The position numbers were made by a program, and so were the translations under genes. A stretch of DNA of 64,000 nt, from contig JBOFHK010000002.1 of assembly GCA_051649605.1 (NCBI GenBank), positions 124,001 to 188,000 of the forward strand, written 5' to 3'. The DNA comes from Brevinema_A sp051649605 (GTDB lineage: Bacteria > Spirochaetota > Brevinematia > Brevinematales > Brevinemataceae). A model generated the notes under the pieces. That model was not told the DNA's origin, did no database searches, and saw only the letters and a program-made list of their open reading frames with translations. Of this stretch, positions 28,397-36,891 are shown piece by piece (positions within the stretch are counted from its first letter, which is position 1; every line of letters starts with the position of its first letter).

Positions 28397-29353
28397 ATGA
28401 TTTACAAACAGCTCAGCTCTATCAAACATTCTTCTGCTCTTCATGTTATTGTTGGTGCTTTTGACGGCGTACATTACGCTCATCAAGTACTAATCCAAAC
28501 CGCTTTAACAAAAGCCCAAGGAGATACTTCTTTGATCTTCAGTTTTGATCCGCTCCCAAAAGAATATTTTTTAGGTGATCATTTCCTTGGGGCTTTATTA
28601 CCGAGTATTAAACGTCAAAAAATGTTAGAAGATTTTCAAGCAACTTATACTATTATTGCTGATTTTACAGTGATAAAAGACTATTCTGAAGAACAATTTA
28701 TTAATATCTTATTAGAAAAAGCTGATAAAATTATTTTATATTCTGGACCTGATTTTCGAATGGGGCATCATAAAGGTAATCCTTATCAAGGAAGTCATTT
28801 AGAACGGATTATCCTTGATGATATTCTTATCGATCAAGACCTCTGCCGTTCTTCAAAAATTAGAGAACTACTTCTTGATGGAGAAATCTTAAGAGCTAAT
28901 AAATTACTTAATAAAGAATATAAAATCTATTCTCATACCGTACCAGGCGATAAAATAGGAAGGACTATTGATTTCCCTACTATTAATATCACACCCACAA
29001 CACAAATCACCCCAAAAAATGGAGTCTACTTTGGAGAGATTAAGATTTTTAATCGAGTCTATCCTGCAGCCATTTATGTAGGAAAACGCCCTACTGTAAG
29101 GGGCTTAGATCTTAGGGTCGAAAGTCATATCATTGAAGATTTTCCCTACGAGGAGATTCCTGCTAATACCCCCGCAGAAGTTTCATTTATCAAAAAAATT
29201 TGCGAAGAAAAATCGTTTCAATCTCTTGAAGAATTAAAAAAAATGTTGTATAATTATAAAATCATATCCTTAGGTCTCGCGACTAAGAGATATAAAAACC
29301 AATCGAATCGGCTTTCCTGGTTATTGACCGATTGTCCGCGGAGGAACACATGA
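28397..29353 (+). CDS. ribF: Bifunctional riboflavin kinase/FAD synthetase
   Basis: Makes FMN and FAD. The N-terminal FAD synthetase domain has VGAFDGVHYAHQ, and the C-terminal flavokinase domain has GRTIDFPTINI and NGVYFGEI. The last 35 or so residues run through the rpsO promoter and leader, and the stop overlaps the rpsO start (ATGA). This C-terminal extension is therefore constrained by RNA as well as protein. It sits in a flavin-using genome: see the flavodiiron and acyl-CoA dehydrogenase genes. Confidence 0.93.
   Translation: MIYKQLSSIKHSSALHVIVGAFDGVHYAHQVLIQTALTKAQGDTSLIFSFDPLPKEYFLGDHFLGALLPSIKRQKMLEDFQATYTIIADFTVIKDYSEEQFINILLEKADKIILYSGPDFRMGHHKGNPYQGSHLERIILDDILIDQDLCRSSKIRELLLDGEILRANKLLNKEYKIYSHTVPGDKIGRTIDFPTINITPTTQITPKNGVYFGEIKIFNRVYPAAIYVGKRPTVRGLDLRVESHIIEDFPYEEIPANTPAEVSFIKKICEEKSFQSLEELKKMLYNYKIISLGLATKRYKNQSNRLSWLLTDCPRRNT
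29226..29254 (+). promoter_or_regulatory. rpsO promoter inside ribF
   Basis: TTGAAG (29226-29231), 17-bp spacer, TATAAT (29249-29254). Gives rpsO its own transcript starting near 29261. Confidence 0.6.
29261..29349 (+). promoter_or_regulatory. Structured rpsO leader, candidate S15 autoregulatory element
   Basis: About 89 bases with a hairpin (29264-29273 with 29283-29293, one-base bulge). It is followed by interleaved complements: AACCA 29297-29301 with TGGTT 29318-29322, and AATCGG 29306-29311 with CCGATT 29328-29333. This is the order of an H-type pseudoknot, just before the ribosome site. S15 is known to repress its own mRNA through leader structures; that this one does so is inference. 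Confidence 0.5.
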
Positions 29354-29622
29354 TTACAGCCGAAGATAAAAAGGCTATCGTCGAAAAATACCGTATGCAC
29401 CCTACAGACACTGCTTCTTCTGAAGTACAAATAGCACTCACTACAGCATACATCACAAATCTTTCGGAACATTTACAAAAATTCCGAAAAGATCATAAAA
29501 CAAAACGTCGACTTCTAAAATTAGTCGGTCAACGAAAGCGATTACTGCGTTATTTACATAGTAAAGATCTTGATCGTTTCCACAAAATTGTTACAAGTTT
29601 AGGGATTCGTGCTTCTTTCTAA
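29350..29622 (+). CDS. rpsO: 30S ribosomal protein S15
   Basis: 90 residues, the usual S15 length. Starts at ATG 29350 with GGAGG upstream, preferred over an in-frame TTG at 29332. Core motifs include VEKYRMHPTDTASSEVQIA and LLKLVGQRKRLLRYL. Contacts 16S rRNA helices 20-22 in 30S assembly. The start overlaps the ribF stop by 4 bp; a strong terminator follows. Confidence 0.98.
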   Translation: MITAEDKKAIVEKYRMHPTDTASSEVQIALTTAYITNLSEHLQKFRKDHKTKRRLLKLVGQRKRLLRYLHSKDLDRFHKIVTSLGIRASF

Positions 29623-29630
29623 AAAGAATA

Positions 29631-29673
29631 TCAATCAAAAAATCCGAGTATCTAGCTCGGATTTTTTGATTGA
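29631..29673 (+). terminator. Bidirectional terminator after rpsO
   Basis: Perfect 18-bp inverted repeat, 29631-29648 with 29656-29673, loop of 7, flanked by A and T runs. Serves rpsO (+) and the convergent sugar operon (-). Confidence 0.9.
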
Positions 29674-29684
29674 TATAATCTACT

Positions 29685-30608
29685 TTATTTTATAAGATTA
29701 ATGTTCTCTAAGGTAACAACAGTAACCCCTGTATCAGTTTCACGAGGCACATCGCCTTCTTTGGTAATCAATTGAACGGCGTAATCTATACCTTTCGACC
29801 CCATAAATTCAGGATTTTGTACCATCGAAGCGTTTAAAATACCTGATTCCATCACACGAACGGTATCTTGAGACTTATCAAACCCCACCAGTTTAACTTT
29901 ACCTACTAGTCCTTTTTCTTCGATAGCACGGGCAACCCCAACAGTCGATCCTTCATTAGAGGTATAGAATCCTATAAGATCAGGATTAGCCGTCATAATA
30001 TCCGTAGCAATATTTAAAGCCCTCGCTTTATCACCATCAGAATATTGAATAGAAACGATCTTCACACCAGGAGCGATTTCTTTAATACGATCTTCAAAAC
30101 CTTTTCCCCGATCAATCGCCGTTCCCGATGCAGCTTGTGCGTGTACAATAGCGATTTTTCCTGTATTATCAATCAGCGCTGCCATAGTATCAGCAGCAAG
30201 ACGACCAGCAACTTCATTATCGGTAGATAAAAAAGCATCATAATCTTCCGTACTAATAGGTGAATCAATAAGAATCATAGGAATCCCAGCAGCCTTAACT
30301 TTTGCCACGACAGGAGCAAGAGCAGCTCCATCAGTAGGTGCTAATAAGATTGCAGCAACATCTTGGTTAATTGCATCTTCAACCATACGAGTTTGCTCAT
30401 TAGGATCGGTTTTTCCTGCAGGCGCTCGAAAGACGAGAGTATAACCATCATATCTTTTAACCGATTCTTCCGCACCTTTTTTCACCGAAAACCAGTGTTC
30501 ATCAAGCGAATCCATGGTAATAAGAACTATTTTTTTTTCTTGGCTTTCTTCGTTTACACAAGAGATAACTGCCATAAGGAAAACAAAAATTAATAGAATT
30601 TTTTTCAT
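29685..30608 (-). CDS. rbsB: Ribose-type ABC transporter substrate-binding lipoprotein
   Basis: Periplasmic binding protein of about 307 residues with a lipobox (MAVISC), so membrane-anchored. The type I periplasmic-binding fold has ILLAPTDGAALAPVVAKV, GKIAIVHAQAASGTA and FDKSQDTVRVMESG, as in sugar-binding RbsB/LacI-like proteins. The second of two ATGs (30608) has better spacing from AAGGAG. It is the last gene of the SIS-ROK-rbsA-rbsC-rbsB operon. The exact sugar is unknown. Confidence 0.9.
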   Translation of the reverse strand: MKKILLIFVFLMAVISCVNEESQEKKIVLITMDSLDEHWFSVKKGAEESVKRYDGYTLVFRAPAGKTDPNEQTRMVEDAINQDVAAILLAPTDGAALAPVVAKVKAAGIPMILIDSPISTEDYDAFLSTDNEVAGRLAADTMAALIDNTGKIAIVHAQAASGTAIDRGKGFEDRIKEIAPGVKIVSIQYSDGDKARALNIATDIMTANPDLIGFYTSNEGSTVGVARAIEEKGLVGKVKLVGFDKSQDTVRVMESGILNASMVQNPEFMGSKGIDYAVQLITKEGDVPRETDTGVTVVTLENINLIK

Positions 30609-30624
30609 CATAAACTCCTTAAGA

Positions 30625-31581
30625 TTATTGATTTTTATCTTTTATACGATCAATAAATACCGCAACAATAATGACCACCCCTATTAACACTTCTTGTAGA
30701 AAGGCAGAAACCCCAACAAGATTTAAGCCATTCCGAAGAACACCAATAATTAAAGCTCCAATTAAAGTCCCACTAACGATCCCTTCTCCTCCACTGAGGC
30801 TTGTTCCTCCAATTACCGATGAAGCAACAGCGTAAAGCTCATAACCTGTCCCTGCAGTGGGTTGACCTGAAAGAACTCTTGAGGTAAAAATAAGGCCAGC
30901 GATAGACGCTAAAAAACCAGAGGACATATAAACAAAGATGATTGTTCGGTTAGTATCGATTCCTGAGAGTTTCGCTGCTTGAAGATTAGAACCAGAAGCA
31001 TGAATATAAAGACCTAAGGGTGTTTTGGTGAGAAGATAATGAAAAAATATTGTGAGAAACAACATAATCCATACTGGAATGGGTACCCCTAATAAATTGC
31101 CGTTTCCAAGCACAGCAAAAGTATCAGGAATCCCTGAAATAGGAATTCCATTTGTAAGGATTAGAGCAAACCCTCGAACGATACTCATCGTCCCTAGAGT
31201 AACCACAAAAGGCGGAAGCTTCCCATAAACAACTAATATTCCATTGCAAAGACCAACAAGAAGACCTGTAAGCATCCCTGCAAGAATTGCAAGAGGTATA
31301 GGAATCCCATGGACAATTAAAAAAGAAGAAGTCATTCCAGAAAGACCAATTACCGATCCTAAAGATAGGTCTATCCCTCCTGTAATTAATACCATCGTTT
31401 GACCAATCGCTACAATTGCAATAATTGATGATTGTAACGCTACCGTAAGAAGGTTATTCGTACGAAAAAAATAGGGAGAAATTAGGGAAAAAATAAACAT
31501 CATCCCAGCAAGCACAAAACAAATAGATATGAACTGTTTGAGTTTTGTATTATATTCGAGAATCCCTAAAAATTGTTTCAT
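30625..31581 (-). CDS. rbsC: Ribose-type ABC transporter permease
   Basis: Inner-membrane permease of about 318 residues with 8-10 hydrophobic helices. The BPD-transp-2 family motif GQTMVLITGGIDLSLGSVIG and GGTSLSGGEGIVSGTLIGA are present. The ATG at 31581 (AAGGGG, six bases) is preferred; an earlier ATG at 31608 overlaps the rbsA end. It should pair with the ATPase encoded upstream, whose gene carries a stop codon. Confidence 0.9.
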   Translation of the reverse strand: MKQFLGILEYNTKLKQFISICFVLAGMMFIFSLISPYFFRTNNLLTVALQSSIIAIVAIGQTMVLITGGIDLSLGSVIGLSGMTSSFLIVHGIPIPLAILAGMLTGLLVGLCNGILVVYGKLPPFVVTLGTMSIVRGFALILTNGIPISGIPDTFAVLGNGNLLGVPIPVWIMLFLTIFFHYLLTKTPLGLYIHASGSNLQAAKLSGIDTNRTIIFVYMSSGFLASIAGLIFTSRVLSGQPTAGTGYELYAVASSVIGGTSLSGGEGIVSGTLIGALIIGVLRNGLNLVGVSAFLQEVLIGVVIIVAVFIDRIKDKNQ

Positions 31582-31600
31582 AAAAAACCCCTTATGATTA

Positions 31601-33091
31601 TTAAGCATTCATTGTTGCATAACGTAAAACTTCTTCCTGTGTTGTGTGTTTAGGTAAGACCTCACCTGTGATTTTTCCATTGGAGATCACAAGGATTCGA
31701 TCACAAATCCCTAAAAGCTCAGGAAGATCAGAAGAAATTACAGCAACCCCAACATCACTTACTTTTAAATCGTTAAGGAGAGAATAAATATTTATTTTCG
31801 CATTGACATCTACCCCACGCGTCGGCTCATCAAAAAAGAATACTTTTGGTTGCGTGAGTAGCCACTTACCAATCATTGTTTTTTGCTGATTGCCTCCACT
31901 AAGAAACTGAATCTTATCGTAAGGAGTTCTCATCTTTATTCCTAGGTGTTCTTTAAGCCTTAGACTTTTTTCATAAATCTGCTGGTGATCAACATACAAA
32001 GGATAGGCAAAAATATTCATATTAGGGAGTGCAATATTTTCTAGAACGCTCATCTTAAGAGCTAATCCTTCCTGCTTACGATCCTCTGAAACATAAGCAA
32101 TCCCAGAACGAATAGATTCGCTAATCGTTTGATTAGTCAGTGTTCGCTCTTCAAGCTGAATAGAACCACCTTGGTGGTGATAAATTCCAGCAATAGTTTT
32201 TGCAATTTTTGTTCTTCCAGCACCCACAAGACCAGCGAAGCCAAGAATTTCCCCTTGTTTGATTTCAAAACTAATATCTCGAAAAAATGGCTCACAGCTA
32301 ATATTATTGACGGAAAGAATAGTTTTTCCGATAGGACAAAAAATTTTGGGGTATTTCTCTGTAATGTCTCGACCAGCCATCGCAGAAATCAGTTCATCAA
32401 CACTAGTATCTTTATAGAGCTTACTCATCACAAAATTACCATCCCGAAGCACGGTAACACGATCGGCTATTTGTCCTAATTCTTCTAAGCGGTGTGTAAT
32501 ATAAATGACAGCAATACCCATTGATTTGAGGTCTTTGATAATATTAAATAACTCTGTTGTTTCCCGCTCAGAGAGAGAAGAGGTTGGTTCGTCCATTATT
32601 AAGACCTGAGAAAATATTGATACAGCACGTGCAATTTCGATTACTTGTTGTTTGGAAATTGGTAGATTTTTTACTTGCTGATCCAATTCGTTCTATAATC
32701 CAAACCTTTTGAGCCAAATTTTTGCGATTTTCTTCATTTTTGCCTTATCGAGAAACCCTAAAGAAGTTTTATACTCACGAGCAAGAAATAAATTTTCTAA
32801 TACCGTCAGATGAGTACACATATTTAATTCTTGGTGAATCGTAACCACTTTATGAGCAATCGCGTCCGCTGGTTTGTAAAAATGAACAGACTGATTTTCT
32901 ATAGATAATTCTCCAGAGTCCATTGTATAAACTCCTGCCATAATCTTCATCAATGTTGATTTCCCTGCCCCATTCTCGCCAAGGACAGCATGCACTTCCC
33001 CTTTATAGGCATAAAAATCAACATTTTTAAGAACAGGAATCCCAAAAAACGACTTGCAGATTTTTTGAGCCGAAAATATAATATCAGACAA
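31601..33091 (-). pseudogene. rbsA: Ribose-type ABC transporter ATPase gene with an in-frame amber stop
   Basis: A 496-codon frame encoding a double ATPase of the RbsA/MglA type, broken by one TAG (complement of 32693-32695). Before the stop: Walker A GENGAGKST and the Q-loop region up to AKIWLKRFGL. After it, in the same frame: the signature LPISKQQVIEIARA, Walker B VLIMDEPTSSLS, then the whole second domain (FAGLVGAGRTK, LSGGNQQKTMIGKW). The break falls inside the first ATPase domain, so the two parts are not natural halves. A TTG at 32686 could restart but would lack Walker A. Without suppression or editing, the uptake system should not work. Confidence 0.85.
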
Positions 33092-34031
33092 AAGTGACCT
33101 CCTTTTGCTTGAGTAAAGCGATTCCTAGTGCAGCGTAATCTCCCAAAGATTCTCCTAATTGAGCAGGAACAATTTTACAAACTTCTTGGGCAAATATCAA
33201 ACTCTCTTCACGTAGTACCCTCTCCATAGAAGGACGAAAATACTGCTCCATACGGACAAACATACTTCCGATAATAATTCGTTCAGGATTGAGCATATCT
33301 AACAAAATCGCTAATCCTTTACCAAGATAACATCCACTTTCTTCAAAAATACTCAGAGCAAAAGGGTCGTTATTCTTCGCAGCAATACTAAGGTCATGAG
33401 CATTGATAGGACGTCCCTCAAGAAAGTTGATAAAATCTTGTGCGAAATTTGGGTTTTCTTTTATTCTTAGCTGTGCAAGCTGAGACAAACCCCCTCCGCT
33501 ACAAAAGCCTTCAAATGAACCACTTTTACCATAACCGATTGGACCTTGAGATTCTAAACGAATATGCCCTACTTCTCCTGCCATATCTGATGTACCAGAG
33601 TATAATAACCCATTAAGAATCAATCCTGCCCCGAGACCCGTACCAAAAGTAAGAAAAATAATATTTTTGAAACCTTTCCCTGCCCCCCAAAGATGTTCCG
33701 CAACGACACCAGCATTTGCATCGTTTTGGAGAGAAACAGGAAGAGACAAACAATCGTGAAGTATTTGGCAAATCGGTATATCTCGCCATCCTAAAAGATT
33801 TGGAGGATTAAGGATTACTCCCCCATAAGCAGATAAAGGCCCTCCACAGCTAATACCGAGAGCAGAAACAGGGTGGGAATTTTTGAATTGCTTACAAAAT
33901 TTAATGATTTTTTCTATTGTTTCTTGAGGAGAACTAGTAGCGAAGGCTTCCTTTTGTAAGATTTTTGGTTCGTCTGTTCCAATAGATACCGCGGTCTTCG
34001 TCCCTCCAATATCTACCCCTATTAAATTCAT
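33084..34031 (-). CDS. ROK-family sugar kinase
   Basis: A 315-residue protein starting MNLIGVDIGGTKTAVSIG at ATG 34031, which shares one base with the SIS gene stop (TGATG) and has GGAG upstream. It has the phosphate loops and the catalytic LQNDANAGVVAE, plus GTGLGAGLILNG and GEVGHIRL with the zinc-ligand His. The usual ROK cysteine motif CxCGxxGCxE is replaced (GYGKSGSFEG), so the structural zinc is probably missing. It likely phosphorylates the sugar brought in by the adjacent transporter. Overlaps rbsA by 8 bp. Confidence 0.85.
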   Translation of the reverse strand: MNLIGVDIGGTKTAVSIGTDEPKILQKEAFATSSPQETIEKIIKFCKQFKNSHPVSALGISCGGPLSAYGGVILNPPNLLGWRDIPICQILHDCLSLPVSLQNDANAGVVAEHLWGAGKGFKNIIFLTFGTGLGAGLILNGLLYSGTSDMAGEVGHIRLESQGPIGYGKSGSFEGFCSGGGLSQLAQLRIKENPNFAQDFINFLEGRPINAHDLSIAAKNNDPFALSIFEESGCYLGKGLAILLDMLNPERIIIGSMFVRMEQYFRPSMERVLREESLIFAQEVCKIVPAQLGESLGDYAALGIALLKQKEVTFV

Positions 34032-34693
34032 CAACAATCTCCAAAAAATCTTTTTTCTAAAGTGGTACAAAGATAATGGTAAATCGGTAAATGAAGCTCT
34101 TGAATATCAGAAGTTAAATCAGCAGGGACACAAATACAATAATCTGCAATTTCTACTAAACGACCTCCAGATCTCCCCGTAAGTCCTAGGGCTTTCATAC
34201 CTCTCTCTTTTGCTACAGTTGCGGCGTAAAGTATATTTTTTGAGTTTCCAGAAGTACTAATCCCCAAAAAAACATCCCCCATCTGACCCAACACATAAAC
34301 AAGTTGAGCATAAATAAGATAAGGATTTTCATCATTTCCATAGGCTGTCGTAAAAGAAGGAAAACTAGTAAGAGGAATCACTGGTAATCCTTTTTGGAGA
34401 TAAGTATTAAGATTGCGATTTTCCTCTACAGAGAGTAAATCCGAATTAAAAGTCCCTGCAGAAATTCGACGTGGAAGCATAAATCCTTTTAGAAGCTCTC
34501 CTGCAATATGATCCGCATCCGCACAACTACCACCATTACCTGCAATTAGTAATTTACCTTCCCCACGAAAAGAATTTTCCAACATGGATAATATTGTATC
34601 AATTATAGGTTGGAGTTTTTTAAGATTAGGATAACGTGTAAACACTAGAATACTCCCAGAATCATAATATAACTTAGTATGGCATACCAGCAT
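34031..34693 (-). CDS. SIS-domain sugar-phosphate isomerase (GmhA/sedoheptulose-7-phosphate isomerase-like)
   Basis: A protein of up to 220 residues. The SIS fold shows LLIAGNGGSCADADHIAGEL, GDVFLGISTSGNSKNIL and LGLTGRSGGRLVEIAD, close to the phosphoheptose isomerase subfamily. First gene of the sugar operon, so it may isomerise the ROK product or feed heptose synthesis. The start is uncertain: ATG 34693 lacks a ribosome site, while GTG 34645 has GGGAG seven bases before. A decayed second copy lies at 38.2-38.5 kb. Confidence 0.85.
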   Translation of the reverse strand: MLVCHTKLYYDSGSILVFTRYPNLKKLQPIIDTILSMLENSFRGEGKLLIAGNGGSCADADHIAGELLKGFMLPRRISAGTFNSDLLSVEENRNLNTYLQKGLPVIPLTSFPSFTTAYGNDENPYLIYAQLVYVLGQMGDVFLGISTSGNSKNILYAATVAKERGMKALGLTGRSGGRLVEIADYCICVPADLTSDIQELHLPIYHYLCTTLEKRFFGDC

Positions 34694-34862
34694 AATTTTA
34701 TCAAAGAATAAAATATTTTTAGAATTATTGGTAATTATTTTTAAATCTACTCCTTTATTTACAAACTAATTTCCATTATATAATTGAGTGTAAGACAGAT
34801 AATATTTCTAATCCTTATTAATCAATACATTACCCTATAAATCAGATCTATAAGAAATCAAT

Positions 34863-34891
34863 TTGACAAAAAAAAATAGGTGATCTATACT
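34863..34891 (+). promoter_or_regulatory. Near-consensus promoter of the acyl-CoA dehydrogenase/flavodiiron pair
   Basis: TTGACA (34863-34868), 17-bp spacer, TATACT (34886-34891). A leader of about 65 bases follows, ending in AGAAGGAG before the ATG. The strongest promoter I see in the window; suggests high expression. Confidence 0.75.
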
Positions 34892-34962
34892 ATATACAGT
34901 GTTGATACCATAATAATTAATATGGAATAAAAACACAGTTAATAATCTAGAAGGAGAAAACA

Positions 34963-36876
34963 ATGTTATTTAAGACTCAGGAGAAACACGAAGTTCTTAG
35001 AGAAAAAGTTCGCAAATTTGCTGAACAAGAAGTTAAACCCATTGCCTTTGAGTTAGATCAGGAAAACAAATTTCCTGATGATGTAGTAAAAAAAATGGGG
35101 GCCTTAGGAATTATGGGTTTACCTTATGAAACAAAATACGGTGGTACACAAGAAGATGTGCTCAGTTATGCTATTGCCGTTGAAGAATTGTCGCGTATAG
35201 ATGGTGGAGTCGGTGTTATTTTATCAGCTCACACGTCTTTGGGAAGTTATCCCATTGCCGCATTCGGAACGGAAGAACAAAAACAAAAATATCTTATACC
35301 CTTAGCCAAAGGAAACAAGATAGGAGCATTTGGACTGACAGAAGTAAATGCTGGAAGTGATGCTGGAGGCACAGAAACAACAGCAGTATTACAAGGTGAT
35401 CATTATATTCTTAACGGAAATAAAATTTTCATTACCAATGCTCCTAAAGCCGACACTTACATTGTTTTTGCTGTAACCACTCCTGATATTGGAGTTAAAG
35501 GAATCAGTGCTTTTATTGTTGAAAAAGGATGGGAAGGATTTGACTTTGGAGACAAATATGATAAACTTGGTATTCGTTCCTCAACAACAGCGGAATTAAT
35601 TTTTAATGATGTAAAAGTTCCTGTTGCTAATCTTCTTGGAGGCAAAGAAGGGCAAGGATTCAAAGTTGCCATGTCTACATTAGACGGTGGTCGTATTGGT
35701 ATCGCTGCCCAAGCTTTAGGGATTGCACAAGGAGCTTATGAACAAGCATTAGAATATGCAAAAGATAGAGAACAATTTGGTAAAGCAATTGCTCATCAAC
35801 AAGCGATTTCTTTCAAGTTAGCGGATATGGCAACTAAATTACGTTGTGCGAGATTCTTAGTCTACAGTGCTGCAGAATTAAAAGAAGCTCATCTCCCTTA
35901 TGGAACAGAAGCCGCAATGGCAAAGTTATATGCATCTGACGTGTGTTTAGAAATTGTCAACGATGCCCTTCAAATTTTTGGAGGAAGTGGTTATCTTAAA
36001 GGAATGGATGTTGAACGTGCGTATCGCGACGCAAAAATTTGTACTATTTACGAAGGCACTAATGAGATCCAACGTATTGTTATTGCTGCCAGCCTCATCG
36101 GTAAAGCACCAAAAGAAAATGCCAGCCCTCTTAAGAAAAAACAAGGATCAGAAACAGGTATTCGTAAAAACATGGTGTTTAAAGATGGCTCTGCCAAAGA
36201 AAAAGTTACAGCTCTTGTTACTGCCTTAAAAGCTGATGGATATGATTTTTCTATTGGTATTGATATTAATACCCCTATCGCCGAAGCAGAACGTGTTGTT
36301 AGTGTAGGTAAAGGGATCGGTAAAAAAGAAAATTTAGCCCTGATCGAAAAATTAGCCAAGGCCAGCGGTGCTGCAATGGGTTCATCACGCCCTGTTGCAG
36401 AAACATTACGCTTTATGCCATTAAATAGATATGTAGGATTATCTGGACAAACATTTAGTGGGAATTTGTATATTGCCTGTGGTATTTCAGGAGCAGCCCA
36501 ACACCTCAAAGGTATTAAAAATGCAACTACTATTGTCGCAATTAATAGTAGTGCTAATGCACGTATTTTCAAAAATGCAGATTATGGAATTATAGGAAGT
36601 ATTGAAGAGGTCGTTCCTTTACTTGCTGACGCACTAGGTACAGGTCCTAAAACACAAGCTCCCCCTATGGTAAAAATGAAAAGAGCCTTCGTGAGAAAAC
36701 CACCATTAGATACCTACTATGTATGTAAAGGGTGCGGTTATGAGTATGATCATCATATTGGAGATCCTGTAGCAGATATTGCACCAGGAACAAAATTTGA
36801 AGCCTTACCTGAAGATTGGGTATGCCCTTACTGCGGTGATGAAAAATGTACCTATCTTGCTGTGGAATCAAAATAA
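34963..36876 (+). CDS. Acyl-CoA dehydrogenase - EtfA FAD domain - rubredoxin fusion protein
   Basis: A 637-residue three-part flavoprotein. Residues 1 to about 380 are a full acyl-CoA dehydrogenase with catalytic Glu364 in YEGTNEIQR and flavin motifs (FGLTEVNAGSDAGG, FIVEKGWEGFDFG). Residues about 405-565 match the C-terminal FAD-binding domain of the EtfA subunit (GSSRPVAETLRF, QTFSGNLYIACGISGAAQHL); the EtfA N-terminal domain is absent and no EtfB gene is nearby. Residues about 585-637 are rubredoxin with C588-x2-C591 and C621-x2-C624. Electrons from acyl-CoA could pass FAD to FAD to iron inside one protein; this route is inference. A flavodiiron gene follows after 15 bp. Confidence 0.93.
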   Translation: MLFKTQEKHEVLREKVRKFAEQEVKPIAFELDQENKFPDDVVKKMGALGIMGLPYETKYGGTQEDVLSYAIAVEELSRIDGGVGVILSAHTSLGSYPIAAFGTEEQKQKYLIPLAKGNKIGAFGLTEVNAGSDAGGTETTAVLQGDHYILNGNKIFITNAPKADTYIVFAVTTPDIGVKGISAFIVEKGWEGFDFGDKYDKLGIRSSTTAELIFNDVKVPVANLLGGKEGQGFKVAMSTLDGGRIGIAAQALGIAQGAYEQALEYAKDREQFGKAIAHQQAISFKLADMATKLRCARFLVYSAAELKEAHLPYGTEAAMAKLYASDVCLEIVNDALQIFGGSGYLKGMDVERAYRDAKICTIYEGTNEIQRIVIAASLIGKAPKENASPLKKKQGSETGIRKNMVFKDGSAKEKVTALVTALKADGYDFSIGIDINTPIAEAERVVSVGKGIGKKENLALIEKLAKASGAAMGSSRPVAETLRFMPLNRYVGLSGQTFSGNLYIACGISGAAQHLKGIKNATTIVAINSSANARIFKNADYGIIGSIEEVVPLLADALGTGPKTQAPPMVKMKRAFVRKPPLDTYYVCKGCGYEYDHHIGDPVADIAPGTKFEALPEDWVCPYCGDEKCTYLAVESK

Positions 36877-36891
36877 TAAAGGAGTTAATTT

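Noticed and set aside
31601..33091. rbsA fragments as two natural genes, one per ATPase domain
   Set aside because: The break falls inside the first ATPase domain and the frame is unchanged across it, so this is one interrupted gene.
36048..36572. 174-codon open frame on the minus strand inside the acyl-CoA dehydrogenase fusion
   Set aside because: Antisense shadow of a well-supported coding region; no ribosome site and no family resemblance.
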